Assembly (NCBI GenBank): GCA_938074445.1
Contig: CALJEK010000013.1
Span: 1-39,239 of the forward strand
Length of the DNA: 39,239 bases
DNA from: Candidatus Kryptoniota bacterium
GTDB taxonomy: Bacteria; Bacteroidota; Ignavibacteria; Kryptoniales; Kryptoniaceae
Direction: 5' to 3'
Below the pieces are notes generated by a model. That model saw nothing but the letters and a program-made list of their open reading frames with translations, was not told the DNA's origin and ran no database searches. The translations under genes and the position numbers were made by a program. Numbering within the stretch: the first letter of the stretch is position 1; the number at the start of each line of letters is the position of its first letter. Below are positions 24,033 to 32,544 of this stretch, piece after piece.

Positions 24033-25331
24033 ATGGCGCCTGAGGTATACATTGAAAATCTTTCTGAGTATGTTGGGCAGGAGGTAAAAATTCATGGTTG
24101 GGTTTACAATAAAAGGTCAAGCGGAAAAATTCACTTTGTTTTGGTTCGGGATGGCACTGGGATTTTACAGTGCGTGATGGCGAAAGGTGCAACCCCAGAT
24201 GAAGTTTTTGATAAATATGATGTTTTAACTCAAGAGACATCTTTAATTGTAAGTGGAATTGTAAATGAGGATAAAAGAGCTCCTGGGGGTTATGAACTTC
24301 ATGTGAAAGATATTCAGATAATTCAGATAGCGCAGGATTATCCGATAACCCCGAAGGAACACGGAGTTGATTTTCTTATGGATCACAGGCACCTTTGGCT
24401 TCGCTCAAGAAGACCACACGCAATTTTAAGAATAAGACATCGCCTTGTTAAAGCTATAAGGGATTTTTTCGACTCAAAAGGATTTGTTTTAATTGATGCT
24501 CCGATTTTAACTCCAGCTGCATGTGAGGGGACAACCACACTTTTTGAGACCGATTATTTCGATCTCGGCAAAGCTTATCTTTCCCAGTCTGGGCAACTTT
24601 ATGTTGAGGCAGCTGCTATGGCTTTCGGGAAAGTTTATTGCTTTGGACCGACATTCAGAGCGGAAAAATCAAAAACGAGAAGACATTTAACAGAATTTTG
24701 GATGGTTGAACCAGAAGTTGCATTTTATGAACTTGAAGATATAATGAACCTTGCTGAGGAATTTGTTGAATATATAGTTGGAAGAGTTCTTGAGTCAAGC
24801 AGGAAAGAGTTTGAAATCCTTGAGCGAAATATTGAGCCACTTGAGAAAATAAAAAGACCATTCCCAAGAATCACTTACAACGAGGCGGTTGAAATTTTGA
24901 GAAAAAACGGGATCGACTTTCAGTGGGGTAATGACTTTGGTAATACCGATGAAACGGTGATCTCACAGCAGTTTGATAAGCCTGTTATAGTTCATCACTA
25001 TCCGGCTGCGGTTAAAGCTTTTTATATGAAGCGTGATCCGAACGATGAAACTTATGCGCTTGCTTTTGATATGCTTGCGCCTGAAGGGTATGGTGAAATT
25101 ATTGGCGGAAGCCAGAGGGAGGATGATTACGATACGCTCTTAAAGCGAATTCGGGAACATAATCTTCCAGTTGAAGCGTTCGATTGGTATCTTGATTTAA
25201 GAAAATATGGAAGCGTTCCACACTCTGGATTTGGGCTTGGGGTCGAAAGGACGCTTGCTTGGATTTGCGGGCTTGACCATGTCAGGGAGACAATTCCATT
25301 CCCAAGGATGATTTACAGGATAAAGCCATAA
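24033..25331 (+). CDS. asnS: Asparaginyl-tRNA synthetase
   Basis: A 432-residue class IIb aminoacyl-tRNA synthetase that charges tRNA-Asn. The N-terminal OB-fold anticodon-binding domain (1-105) contains [26 protein letters not shown]. The catalytic domain has motif 1 ([21 protein letters not shown]), motif 2 ([22 protein letters not shown]) and motif 3 ([16 protein letters not shown]). Features separating it from aspartyl enzymes are [11 protein letters not shown] and the C-terminal [15 protein letters not shown]...[12 protein letters not shown]. The length is normal for AsnRS. Having AsnRS implies direct charging rather than the Gat amidotransferase route for asparagine. No convincing ribosome site precedes the ATG. 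Confidence 0.96.
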   Translation: MAPEVYIENLSEYVGQEVKIHGWVYNKRSSGKIHFVLVRDGTGILQCVMAKGATPDEVFDKYDVLTQETSLIVSGIVNEDKRAPGGYELHVKDIQIIQIAQDYPITPKEHGVDFLMDHRHLWLRSRRPHAILRIRHRLVKAIRDFFDSKGFVLIDAPILTPAACEGTTTLFETDYFDLGKAYLSQSGQLYVEAAAMAFGKVYCFGPTFRAEKSKTRRHLTEFWMVEPEVAFYELEDIMNLAEEFVEYIVGRVLESSRKEFEILERNIEPLEKIKRPFPRITYNEAVEILRKNGIDFQWGNDFGNTDETVISQQFDKPVIVHHYPAAVKAFYMKRDPNDETYALAFDMLAPEGYGEIIGGSQREDDYDTLLKRIREHNLPVEAFDWYLDLRKYGSVPHSGFGLGVERTLAWICGLDHVRETIPFPRMIYRIKP

Positions 25332-25362
25332 AGAGGGATAGCAAATAAAAATGTGATTTACA

Positions 25363-26265
25363 GTGCTGAAAGTTGAAAATCTGAAAAAGACATTTTCAAA
25401 TGTGGTTGCTGTTGATGGAATTTCATTTGAAGTAAAGCGCGGTGAAATTTTAGGGCTTCTTGGTCCAAACGGCGCTGGGAAAACTACCACAATAAGGATG
25501 ATACTTGACATAATCAAGCCTGATCAAGGAACGATAAAATTTGATGGGAGAGAGATTAACGATGAAATTAAAAGTAAAATTGGATATTTGCCAGAGGAGA
25601 GAGGACTTTATAGAAAAACGAGGGTTATGGAGACAATTCTTTATTTCGCTGAGTTAAAAGGGTTGGATAGAAAGACTGCGCTTGAAAGGACAAAATATTG
25701 GCTTAAAAAATTTGGATTAGCTGAAAGAGCAAACAGCAGAATTGAAGAGCTTTCAAAAGGTAATCAGCAGAAAGTTCAAATCATAGTTTCAATCCTTCAT
25801 GATCCGGAGCTTGTCATACTTGATGAACCATTTGCAGGGCTCGATCCAGTTAATCAAGATTTGCTAAAGGATATTTTGTTAGAGTTGAAAGAAAGAAACA
25901 AAGCTATTATTTTTTCAACGCATCAAATGGAGCAAGCTGAAAAACTTTGTGATTCAATTTGTCTTATAAACAAGGGTAAACTTATGCTTTCGGGTCCTCT
26001 TTCGGATGTCAAAAGTAGATTTGGGCGTAATACAATTCATATTGAGTTTAAAGGCGATGGTGAGTTTTTGAGGAGTTTAAAAATGGTGAAAAAGATAGAT
26101 ATATATTCAAACTACGCTGAGTTGACGCTCGAGGCAGATACAAATCCATCCGAGATTTTGAGGGAAATTATAAAATATGTGGACTTAAAAAGGTTTGAAG
26201 TAAAAGAACCGTCTTTACATTCAATTTTCATCGATGTCGTAAGTCAGGGCGTTGCTCGGGGCTAA
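25363..26265 (+). CDS. ABC transporter ATP-binding protein (NatA-like) without adjacent permease
   Basis: A 300-residue ATPase with Walker A GPNGAGKTTT, Q-loop region IGYLPEERGLYRKT, signature LSKGNQQKVQ, Walker B LVILDEPFAGLDP and switch His in STHQMEQAEKL. A C-terminal extension (about 220-300) ends IFIDVVSQGVARG, as in the DUF4162 tail of sodium or drug-export ATPases. Such proteins normally pair with an ABC-2 permease encoded next to them. Here the following gene is the protease htpX, so the permease is elsewhere or lost. The start is GTG at 25363: an in-frame stop two codons upstream rules out an earlier start, and MLKVENLKKTF is the usual N-terminus. No good ribosome site is visible. 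Confidence 0.9.
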   Translation: MLKVENLKKTFSNVVAVDGISFEVKRGEILGLLGPNGAGKTTTIRMILDIIKPDQGTIKFDGREINDEIKSKIGYLPEERGLYRKTRVMETILYFAELKGLDRKTALERTKYWLKKFGLAERANSRIEELSKGNQQKVQIIVSILHDPELVILDEPFAGLDPVNQDLLKDILLELKERNKAIIFSTHQMEQAEKLCDSICLINKGKLMLSGPLSDVKSRFGRNTIHIEFKGDGEFLRSLKMVKKIDIYSNYAELTLEADTNPSEILREIIKYVDLKRFEVKEPSLHSIFIDVVSQGVARG

Positions 26266-26285
26266 ATTTGTAAAAATTTAACGCA

Positions 26286-26318
26286 TTTGGTAAATTTTGA
26301 TAAGCCCTGGTAAATTTC
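26286..26318 (+). promoter_or_regulatory. Promoter of htpX with 10-bp direct repeat
   Basis: TTTG (26286-26289), 21 bases, TAAATTTC (26311-26318), a 7-of-8 match to TAnnTTTG. The same region has TGGTAAATTT twice (26288-26297 and 26308-26317), starts 20 bases apart (about two helical turns), a spacing at which a regulator could bind both copies on one face. The leader would be about 45 bases. Confidence 0.45.
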
Positions 26319-26368
26319 ATAGCTTTTATGAAAAAGTTAAACAAAAATAAAGTTAAGGGGTGAATAGT

Positions 26369-27235
26369 ATGAGCAATACTTTGAAAACCGTATTTCTGAT
26401 GACGCTTATGATGGTTCTTTTGCTTGCGATTGGAAACGCGATAGGAGGAAAGTCGGGGCTTATGATAGCCCTTGTGTTTTCGTTGTTGATGAATTTCTTC
26501 GCATATTGGTTTTCTGACAAAATTGTTCTTGCTATGTATGGAGCTAAAAAAGTGACTGAAGCTGAAGCTCCAAAGTTGTATTCAATTATTCGTAGCCTCA
26601 CAACCAGAGCTGGCTTGCCGATGCCGAAGGTTTACATCATACCGAGTTTAACTCCAAACGCATTTGCAACGGGTAGAAATCCACAGAATGCAGCCGTTGC
26701 TGTGACGGAGGGGATTTTGAGATTATTGGACGAGAATGAACTTGAAGGTGTTTTAGCTCACGAGCTTGCTCATATTAAAAATAGAGATATTTTAACCGCG
26801 ACGATAGTTGCAACGATGGTTGGTGCTATAACATTTCTTGCGCGTATGGCTCAATGGTCGCTTTTCTTCTTTGGAGGAAGCAGGGATAGGGAAGGCAACG
26901 CGAACTGGATAGCAGAACTTCTTTTGATCATCCTTGCGCCGATAGCTGCAGTTTTAATTCAGCTTGCTATTTCAAGAGCCAGAGAGTTTGCTGCTGATGA
27001 AGATGGGGCGAGGATTTCAAATAAGCCGCTTGCGCTTGCAAGTGCTTTAAAGAAACTTGCTCGTGGTGTTGAATCTATTCCAATGGAGGAAGCAAAACCC
27101 GAAACGGCGCATATGTTTATAGTTAATCCATTGCGAGGCGAGGGAATATTGAAATTATTCTCAACGCATCCCCCAATTAGTGAAAGGGTAAGAAGACTTG
27201 AAAAACTTGCTCGGGAAATGGGAGTTTATTATTGA
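26369..27235 (+). CDS. htpX: HtpX-family membrane metalloprotease
   Basis: A 288-residue zinc protease of the inner membrane that degrades misfolded membrane proteins. Two N-terminal helices (about 6-24 and 28-48), the zinc site HELAH (His131, Glu132, His135), two further helices (about 143-162 and 184-205) and the third ligand Glu in [13 protein letters not shown] are all in order. The C-terminus has the family's [18 protein letters not shown]. The length is normal. I chose the ATG at 26369 with an AAGGGGTG ribosome site over the GTG nine bases upstream. It probably has its own promoter. The upstream direct repeat is compatible with stress control, but that is a guess. Confidence 0.95.
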   Translation: MSNTLKTVFLMTLMMVLLLAIGNAIGGKSGLMIALVFSLLMNFFAYWFSDKIVLAMYGAKKVTEAEAPKLYSIIRSLTTRAGLPMPKVYIIPSLTPNAFATGRNPQNAAVAVTEGILRLLDENELEGVLAHELAHIKNRDILTATIVATMVGAITFLARMAQWSLFFFGGSRDREGNANWIAELLLIILAPIAAVLIQLAISRAREFAADEDGARISNKPLALASALKKLARGVESIPMEEAKPETAHMFIVNPLRGEGILKLFSTHPPISERVRRLEKLAREMGVYY

Positions 27236-27270
27236 GAATAAATTAAAAACAAATTGATTTAATAGGGCAA

Positions 27271-28551
27271 ATGTCATATAAAGAACCAGCACCTATTCCC
27301 GATAGGGAAAATCCCTTTGAGTCGATGATGAAAAGATTTGATAAAGCAGCTGAGATCCTTCAACTTGAAAAAGGAGTATATGAATTTCTTAAAACCCCAG
27401 CTATGCAGGTGATTGTCTCTATACCGATCCAGATGGACGATGGAAGAATTCAGGTCTTTGAAGGCTATCGTGTGATACATAACTATGCACTTGGACCGGC
27501 AAAGGGCGGGATAAGATACGCTCCAGATGTCACGCTTGATGAGGTAAAAGCTTTGGCAGCGTGGATGACTTGGAAATGTGCTGTGATGGATATACCCTTT
27601 GGTGGAGCTAAAGGCGCAGTTAAATGTGATCCTAAAAAGTTAACAAGGGTCGAGCTTGAAAAAATAACACGCAGATACACCGCAAACCTTCTCGATATAA
27701 TCGGACCAGATAAGGATATACCAGCGCCTGATCTTAACACCGATGAGCAAATAATGGCTTGGATTATGGATACTTATAGCATGCACATGAGAAGAACTGA
27801 GCGAGCAGTCGTGACAGGTAAACCGCTTATACTTGGCGGTTCGCCCGGAAGAAGAGAAGCAACAGGATATGGTGTGATGATAATTACGCTTGCTGCAATG
27901 GAAAAGTTAAAACTTAACCCTCGGAAATCAACAGCGGTTGTTCAAGGATTTGGTAATGTTGGTTCTGTTTCCGCCAAACTTCTCGCTGAGCGTGGAATTA
28001 AGATAATTGCCATAAGCGATATAACTGGCGGATATTATAACAAGAAGGGAATCGACATTCAAAAGGCAATCGCATATGTTCAAAAAAACCCAGACAGAAC
28101 CCTTGAAGGATTTAACGGTGGTGAAAAAATTACAAATGAGGAATTACTTGAACTTGAATGTGATGTTTTAATACCCGCTGCTCGTGAGGACCAAATAACA
28201 AAACATAATGCCCCAAGAATAAAAGCAAAGTTGATCGTTGAAGGTGCAAATGGTCCAACAACTGCAAGCGCTGACCCAATACTTGAAGAAAAGGGAATCC
28301 TTGTCGTTCCAGATATAGTCGCAAACGCAGGGGGTGTTACTGTTTCATATTTTGAGTGGGTCCAGGATAGAATGGGATTTTATTGGACAGCTAAGATGGT
28401 TAACGAACGACTTGAAGAGATGATGCTTTCTGCTTTTGAAAATGTTTACAATACTGCGAAAAGATATAATGTATCGTTGCGACTTGGTGCATACATCCTT
28501 GCGGTTGACAAGGTCGCCAAAACTTTGAAACTTCGTGGAATTTATGGATAA
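27271..28551 (+). CDS. Glutamate dehydrogenase (Glu/Leu/Phe/Val dehydrogenase family)
   Basis: A 426-residue hexameric-type dehydrogenase converting glutamate to 2-oxoglutarate and ammonia. The substrate domain has GPAKGGIRY (75-83), Lys102 in WMTWKCAVMDIPFGGAKG and the catalytic Lys114, with Asp154 in IPAPDLNTD. The nucleotide domain has VVQGFGNVGSVSAKLL and VEGANGPTT, ANAGGVTVSYFEW. An acidic residue after the second beta strand is not obvious (IIAISD), so NAD versus NADP use cannot be fixed by eye. The length and sequence resemble those of thermophile glutamate dehydrogenases. The 3' end overlaps the next gene's ATG by eight bases. Confidence 0.92.
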   Translation: MSYKEPAPIPDRENPFESMMKRFDKAAEILQLEKGVYEFLKTPAMQVIVSIPIQMDDGRIQVFEGYRVIHNYALGPAKGGIRYAPDVTLDEVKALAAWMTWKCAVMDIPFGGAKGAVKCDPKKLTRVELEKITRRYTANLLDIIGPDKDIPAPDLNTDEQIMAWIMDTYSMHMRRTERAVVTGKPLILGGSPGRREATGYGVMIITLAAMEKLKLNPRKSTAVVQGFGNVGSVSAKLLAERGIKIIAISDITGGYYNKKGIDIQKAIAYVQKNPDRTLEGFNGGEKITNEELLELECDVLIPAAREDQITKHNAPRIKAKLIVEGANGPTTASADPILEEKGILVVPDIVANAGGVTVSYFEWVQDRMGFYWTAKMVNERLEEMMLSAFENVYNTAKRYNVSLRLGAYILAVDKVAKTLKLRGIYG

Positions 28552-29125
28552 TTATTGTTTTAAATTTTTTCTATTGTTTTTGGCATTTATAAACTTCACA
28601 CTTGCGCAGACTCGAACTAACTTTGAAATCATCGATAGCTTGATAAATTCAATAGTTGACGATATCTCATCCGAGATAATTTCTGAAGAAATAAGGATCG
28701 AATCTAACTTACAGGACAAGGTCATAGAGAATAGAATTTTAAATTCCTTTTTGAGAAAATTTACCGTAGTTTATAACGATGCCCCTGCTAAAGTAATTCG
28801 GCTTGATGCTTTTAGAAGTAGGATAAATTATGTCTTTGCGTCAAAGGTTTTTTTTAAAAGCTCGGTTGTTAAAAGAAATATAGAGGTGAACCTATATTGC
28901 TCTGCGGTGGACGATCGAAGAGTTCTTTTTAGCCGTGATTTTAAAAGGGTATATTCAGATTATGTTAAAACTGACGAAATTCGAACCCTTGAAGATAAAA
29001 CCTTCAGCTTTACACAAGGTGAATTTGTGGGTGGAAGCTCGACATTGAGTAAGGTAATTGAGGGAATTGTGATAATATCATCAGTTGGAATTGCGATTTA
29101 TCTTCTTTTTGTCATTAGAAAATAA
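28544..29125 (+). CDS. Exported protein with C-terminal membrane anchor, function unknown
   Basis: A 193-residue protein of unrecognised family. It has a signal peptide (FKFFLLFLAFINFTLAQ, cleavage near residue 22). An acidic helical region follows (IIDSLINSIVDDISSEIISEEIRIESN), then a mixed region (RSRINYVFASKVFFKSSVVKRNIEVNLYCSAVDDRRVLFSRDF), and a single C-terminal membrane helix (VIEGIVIISSVGIAIYLLFVI) ends in RK. The topology is therefore periplasmic domain plus C-terminal inner-membrane anchor. The ATG overlaps the glutamate dehydrogenase stop region by eight bases, and bamD follows after 12 bases. Its position suggests a link to envelope assembly rather than to glutamate metabolism, but nothing more can be said. 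Confidence 0.7.
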   Translation: MDNYCFKFFLLFLAFINFTLAQTRTNFEIIDSLINSIVDDISSEIISEEIRIESNLQDKVIENRILNSFLRKFTVVYNDAPAKVIRLDAFRSRINYVFASKVFFKSSVVKRNIEVNLYCSAVDDRRVLFSRDFKRVYSDYVKTDEIRTLEDKTFSFTQGEFVGGSSTLSKVIEGIVIISSVGIAIYLLFVIRK

Positions 29126-29137
29126 ATCTTTTAAAAC

Positions 29138-29929
29138 ATGGGAATATCAAAATCACTTAACCCTGTCTTTTTTTTAGTTTCATTTGCGGTCTTGTTTATT
29201 CTGGGCTGTTCTTCATCTAAAGAGCTTGCAAATCTTTCGGCTGAGGATAGGTTTGAAATTGGCAAAGAAAAATTCGACAGGAAAAAATATCTCGATGCGG
29301 TTGAGGATTTTAAATATATTTTAATTCAATATCCTGGAAGTGCTGTTGCGGACGACGCCCAGTTTTATCTTGCGGAGTGCTACTATAACCGTGGTGAATA
29401 TCTTCTCGCCTCATCTGAATATGAAAACCTTATAAGAGGTTATCCATCGAGCGAGTACGTTCCAATATCTAGATTCAAATTAGGGCTTTGCTATTATCAT
29501 CTTTCACCAAAATCACAGCTTGATCAAACATACACTTACAAAGCGATAGACGCGCTTCAAGGATTTATCGAGTATCATCCGACGAGCGAGCTTGTTCCAG
29601 AAGCTGAGCAGAAAATTCGCGAATTGATTAACAAACTTGCGCAAAGAGATTATGAGACAGGGATGTTTTATATGAGGAGGGAATTTTATAGAGCAGCTAT
29701 GGTTTATTTTGATTCGATAATTGAGCGTTATCCCGATTCTGATTATCTTGAGAGAGCATACGCAGGAAAAATTGAATGTCTATTAAAAAGGGGTAATTAC
29801 AACGAAGCTATAAGAATTGCGGAAGAATTTGAGAAAAAGTTCCCATCCAGTGAGCTTCTTGAAAAAGTTAAGAAGATAAAAAATGAAGCAAAATCACAAG
29901 CTCAAACAGGATTACGAACGGAGCGGTAA
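29138..29929 (+). CDS. bamD: Outer-membrane assembly lipoprotein BamD
   Basis: A 263-residue lipoprotein of the BAM complex that helps insert beta-barrels. The signal ends in the lipobox LFILGC, with the lipidated Cys near residue 24, followed by SSSKE. Five tetratricopeptide-like units follow, such as RFEIGKEKFDRKKYLDAVEDFKYILIQYPGSAVADDAQFYLAECYYNRGEYLLASSEYENLIRGYPSSEYV and DYETGMFYMRREFYRAAMVYFDSIIERYPDSDY, the family's typical arrangement. The length is normal. Together with the barrel and sorting-domain proteins it confirms a double membrane. The thioesterase gene follows one base after the stop codon. Confidence 0.92.
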   Translation: MGISKSLNPVFFLVSFAVLFILGCSSSKELANLSAEDRFEIGKEKFDRKKYLDAVEDFKYILIQYPGSAVADDAQFYLAECYYNRGEYLLASSEYENLIRGYPSSEYVPISRFKLGLCYYHLSPKSQLDQTYTYKAIDALQGFIEYHPTSELVPEAEQKIRELINKLAQRDYETGMFYMRREFYRAAMVYFDSIIERYPDSDYLERAYAGKIECLLKRGNYNEAIRIAEEFEKKFPSSELLEKVKKIKNEAKSQAQTGLRTER

Positions 29930-29930
29930 A

Positions 29931-30437
29931 ATGGAAGGGGTCAAATATGTGAAGGATTCGCAAGTTGAAATGACCGAGCTTATACTTCCAAGTGATGCAA
30001 ATCCATTGGGTTTCTTGCTTGGTGGTAGATTGATGCATTGGATTGATATATGTGCAGCTATGTCGGCGATGAAGCATGCTGGAAGAGTTGTCGTAACCGC
30101 AAGCGTTGATGAATTAAATTTCCTTTGTCCGATAAGAATTGGGGAAGTTGTGATTTTAAAAGCATCTGTAAATCGCGTTTTCAGAACCTCAATGGAGGTC
30201 GGGGTGAAGGTCTTTGCGATGAATCCGCTTACAGGTGAAATTCGACATGCAAATTCTGCTTACCTTACTTTTGTTGCGATAGATGAAAGTGGGAAGCCCG
30301 TTCCTGTGCCACCGATCTTTCCGGAAACCGAAGATGAAAAGAGAAGATATGAAGAAGCGTTGCTTAGACGTCAACAGAGGTTGAGGCATAAAGAAGAGAT
30401 TAAAAATGCCAGAAAACAGAAGTCTGAAAATTTATAA
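29931..30437 (+). CDS. Hotdog-fold acyl-CoA thioesterase
   Basis: A 168-residue acyl-CoA thioesterase of the YciA/BACH type. The hotdog-helix signature NPLGFLLGGRLMHWIDICAAMSAMKHA (about residues 25-50) is followed by strands VVTASVDELNFLCPIRIGEVVILKASVNRVF and MEVGVKVFAMNPLTGEIRHANSAYLTFVAID. The catalytic Asp-type residue in this family lies in the WIDICA helix. A charged C-terminal tail (EEALLRRQQRLRHKEEIKNARKQ) extends beyond the fold. I start it at the ATG at 29931 (MEGVKYVKDSQ), one base after bamD; an upstream frame would lie inside bamD. It overlaps the next gene by 32 bases. Role: hydrolysis of acyl-CoA in lipid turnover; chain length is unknown. Confidence 0.88.
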   Translation: MEGVKYVKDSQVEMTELILPSDANPLGFLLGGRLMHWIDICAAMSAMKHAGRVVVTASVDELNFLCPIRIGEVVILKASVNRVFRTSMEVGVKVFAMNPLTGEIRHANSAYLTFVAIDESGKPVPVPPIFPETEDEKRRYEEALLRRQQRLRHKEEIKNARKQKSENL

Positions 30438-32544
30438 AACTTTTCTTTTTCTGTTTACATTTTATTTCGAAGTTTTGATTTCTCAGAGTAAGTTTTTACC
30501 GGTTTTCTTTATCAATGAAGTTCCACTTCCTGAAGGTTCCTCTACGTTCTCGTTTGGGGATTTTAATGGCGATAACTTTTATGATATTGTCGTCTCTTCA
30601 CGACGTGCTATAGTCTGCCTCGAAAACAATCGAAGAAATAACTTTGACTTTTACTTTAGCATACCGGTTAGGGAATCCCCGAGCGATGTCAAGATAGTCG
30701 ATATCGACAATGACGGCATAGAAGAGATTATCGCACTTTATAAGTCGAGAGCAACCTTTGAAATTTTTAAAAGGGATACACTTGGATTTAAACATTTTAC
30801 TTCTTTTGAAACTGGAATCTATCCGGATTTGCTTATTTGTTCGGACCTCGATTTAAATGGTTTTAAAGATGTGATAACAGTTGGAAAGATAATGCTTGGG
30901 ATAACGGTTAATTATCAAACCAAATTGAACCAATTCTCAAATCCTATTAATTTCTTCCCCAAAACCCCATTTAAAAAAATTCAAATCTTGGATTTAAATT
31001 ACGATGCCGTTCCTGATCTTGTGGGTATTGACTGGCTTAATAATTTGCTTATCATTTCGTATGGACGAGGTGATGGAAAGTTTGGAACCGCGTATAATTA
31101 TAAGCTTCCAGAAGAACCCAATGATTTTATAGTCGCTGACTTAAATAACGATGGTTTCTTTGACTATGTGATTTCATTCTATTATCTTAACGAGGTTTAT
31201 CTTTACTATACAACTCAAGCGGGAATAAGCTTGAGGTTTAAATTTAAAATTCCAAAACCGCTAAAGGTTTGCGTTGGTGATTTGGATGGAAACGGGTTTA
31301 AAGACGTTGTTGTGAGCAATGGGGAGAGATTATTTGTTTTTATGAACTTTGGTCGGTATTTCGTAAAACAAGAGTTTTTAGGCGATGGTGTAGTTCAAGT
31401 TGAATGTGTGGATCTTGATAAAAATGGAAAGGATGATATCGTTGTTCTTGATTCGGTTAGAAATAGATTGAAAGTTTTTTATTCCGATCCCAAACTTGAA
31501 GTTTCTGAAGGATTTTATCTTTCCGCAGGTTTAAATTTATCTGACTTTGCTGTTGCAGATTTTAATGGGGATGGTTTCGTTGATTTTGTTTTCGTAGGCG
31601 ATAGCTCAAATTCGCCACTTGTTTATTATAATGGTGGCAAAACTTATTTTTCCCCAAATCAAGGTGATATGTTCACAGATGTTAAGATTTTATCTGGCTC
31701 TAATTCAAATTATCTTTTCTGTTCAAATTATGAGACTGGGGCTGTTTCACTATTTCGCCTTAAAGAGAGAGGTGAGATAAAGGAAGTTTTCAGATATAAT
31801 TTTGACAAGCCTAAACCAGTTTTTATGGGTATGTCTGATGATGGGTCGGTTGCGATTTTTCTTTCCATATCTGATTCGAATCTCATTTTGATAAAACCGA
31901 AGGGTGAGACGGAGTTTGAGGAATTAAGCATAAAGGAAATTGACAGCACAAAAGTTATCGCTTCAGCGGTCGGCGATCTAAATGGCGATGGGTATCTTGA
32001 TATCGCAGTTGTTAATATCTACGAAAACAATGTTATGTTAAATATCTTTACCAGAAAGAAGGCGGGTGAATATGTTAAAAGTTATTCCTCAAACTTGAAC
32101 AGGTTGATAAAACGAGCGTTTCTTTACGCCGATGATTTTAATGGCGATGGCTATTTGGATATTCTCATCTATTATGATTACTCAGCGACCAAAGTCTCAG
32201 ATGGCGAATTAAATCTTTTTTTAAGCGATGGGGCAGGAAAATTTAGATTAAAAAAGATTGATAGCCGTGTTTATTTGGCAAATGAAAAACTTTTGAAAAT
32301 AGCTGACTTTACTGGCGACTTTAGGAAAGATTTCGTAGTCTTTGACAAATCCAGGGACAAAGTTTATCTTTACATAAATAATGATGGAGGCTTTGAAAAA
32401 AGGCAGGTTTACAGTTCAAAGGATAAAATTAACTCTATTGGTGTGGCTGATGTTAATTACGACGGTTTTCCGGATCTGCTTTTGTTAAATGAAACGAGCG
32501 GAGGTTTGAAGTTTATGATAAATAAAAATGGAAATTTTGAATGA
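30406..32544 (+). CDS. Secreted FG-GAP/VCBS-repeat protein, predicted beta-propeller
   Basis: A 712-residue protein with a signal peptide (KTFLFLFTFYFEVLISQ, cleavage near residue 27). I count about 12 acidic loop repeats of the FG-GAP/VCBS type, spaced roughly 45-60 residues: DFNGDNFYDIVV, DIDNDGIEEIIA, DLDLNGFKDVIT, DLNYDAVPDLVG, DLNNDGFFDYVI, DLDGNGFKDVVV, DLDKNGKDDIVV, DFNGDGFVDFVF, DLNGDGYLDIAV, DFNGDGYLDILI, DFTGDFRKDFVV and DVNYDGFPDLLL. Such loops bind calcium at blade junctions. Twelve units suggest two propellers of six or seven blades. No C-terminal sorting domain is visible, so it is probably periplasmic or needs a partner. It overlaps the thioesterase by 32 bases and the metalloprotease by four (ATGA). 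Confidence 0.85.
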   Translation: MPENRSLKIYKTFLFLFTFYFEVLISQSKFLPVFFINEVPLPEGSSTFSFGDFNGDNFYDIVVSSRRAIVCLENNRRNNFDFYFSIPVRESPSDVKIVDIDNDGIEEIIALYKSRATFEIFKRDTLGFKHFTSFETGIYPDLLICSDLDLNGFKDVITVGKIMLGITVNYQTKLNQFSNPINFFPKTPFKKIQILDLNYDAVPDLVGIDWLNNLLIISYGRGDGKFGTAYNYKLPEEPNDFIVADLNNDGFFDYVISFYYLNEVYLYYTTQAGISLRFKFKIPKPLKVCVGDLDGNGFKDVVVSNGERLFVFMNFGRYFVKQEFLGDGVVQVECVDLDKNGKDDIVVLDSVRNRLKVFYSDPKLEVSEGFYLSAGLNLSDFAVADFNGDGFVDFVFVGDSSNSPLVYYNGGKTYFSPNQGDMFTDVKILSGSNSNYLFCSNYETGAVSLFRLKERGEIKEVFRYNFDKPKPVFMGMSDDGSVAIFLSISDSNLILIKPKGETEFEELSIKEIDSTKVIASAVGDLNGDGYLDIAVVNIYENNVMLNIFTRKKAGEYVKSYSSNLNRLIKRAFLYADDFNGDGYLDILIYYDYSATKVSDGELNLFLSDGAGKFRLKKIDSRVYLANEKLLKIADFTGDFRKDFVVFDKSRDKVYLYINNDGGFEKRQVYSSKDKINSIGVADVNYDGFPDLLLLNETSGGLKFMINKNGNFE

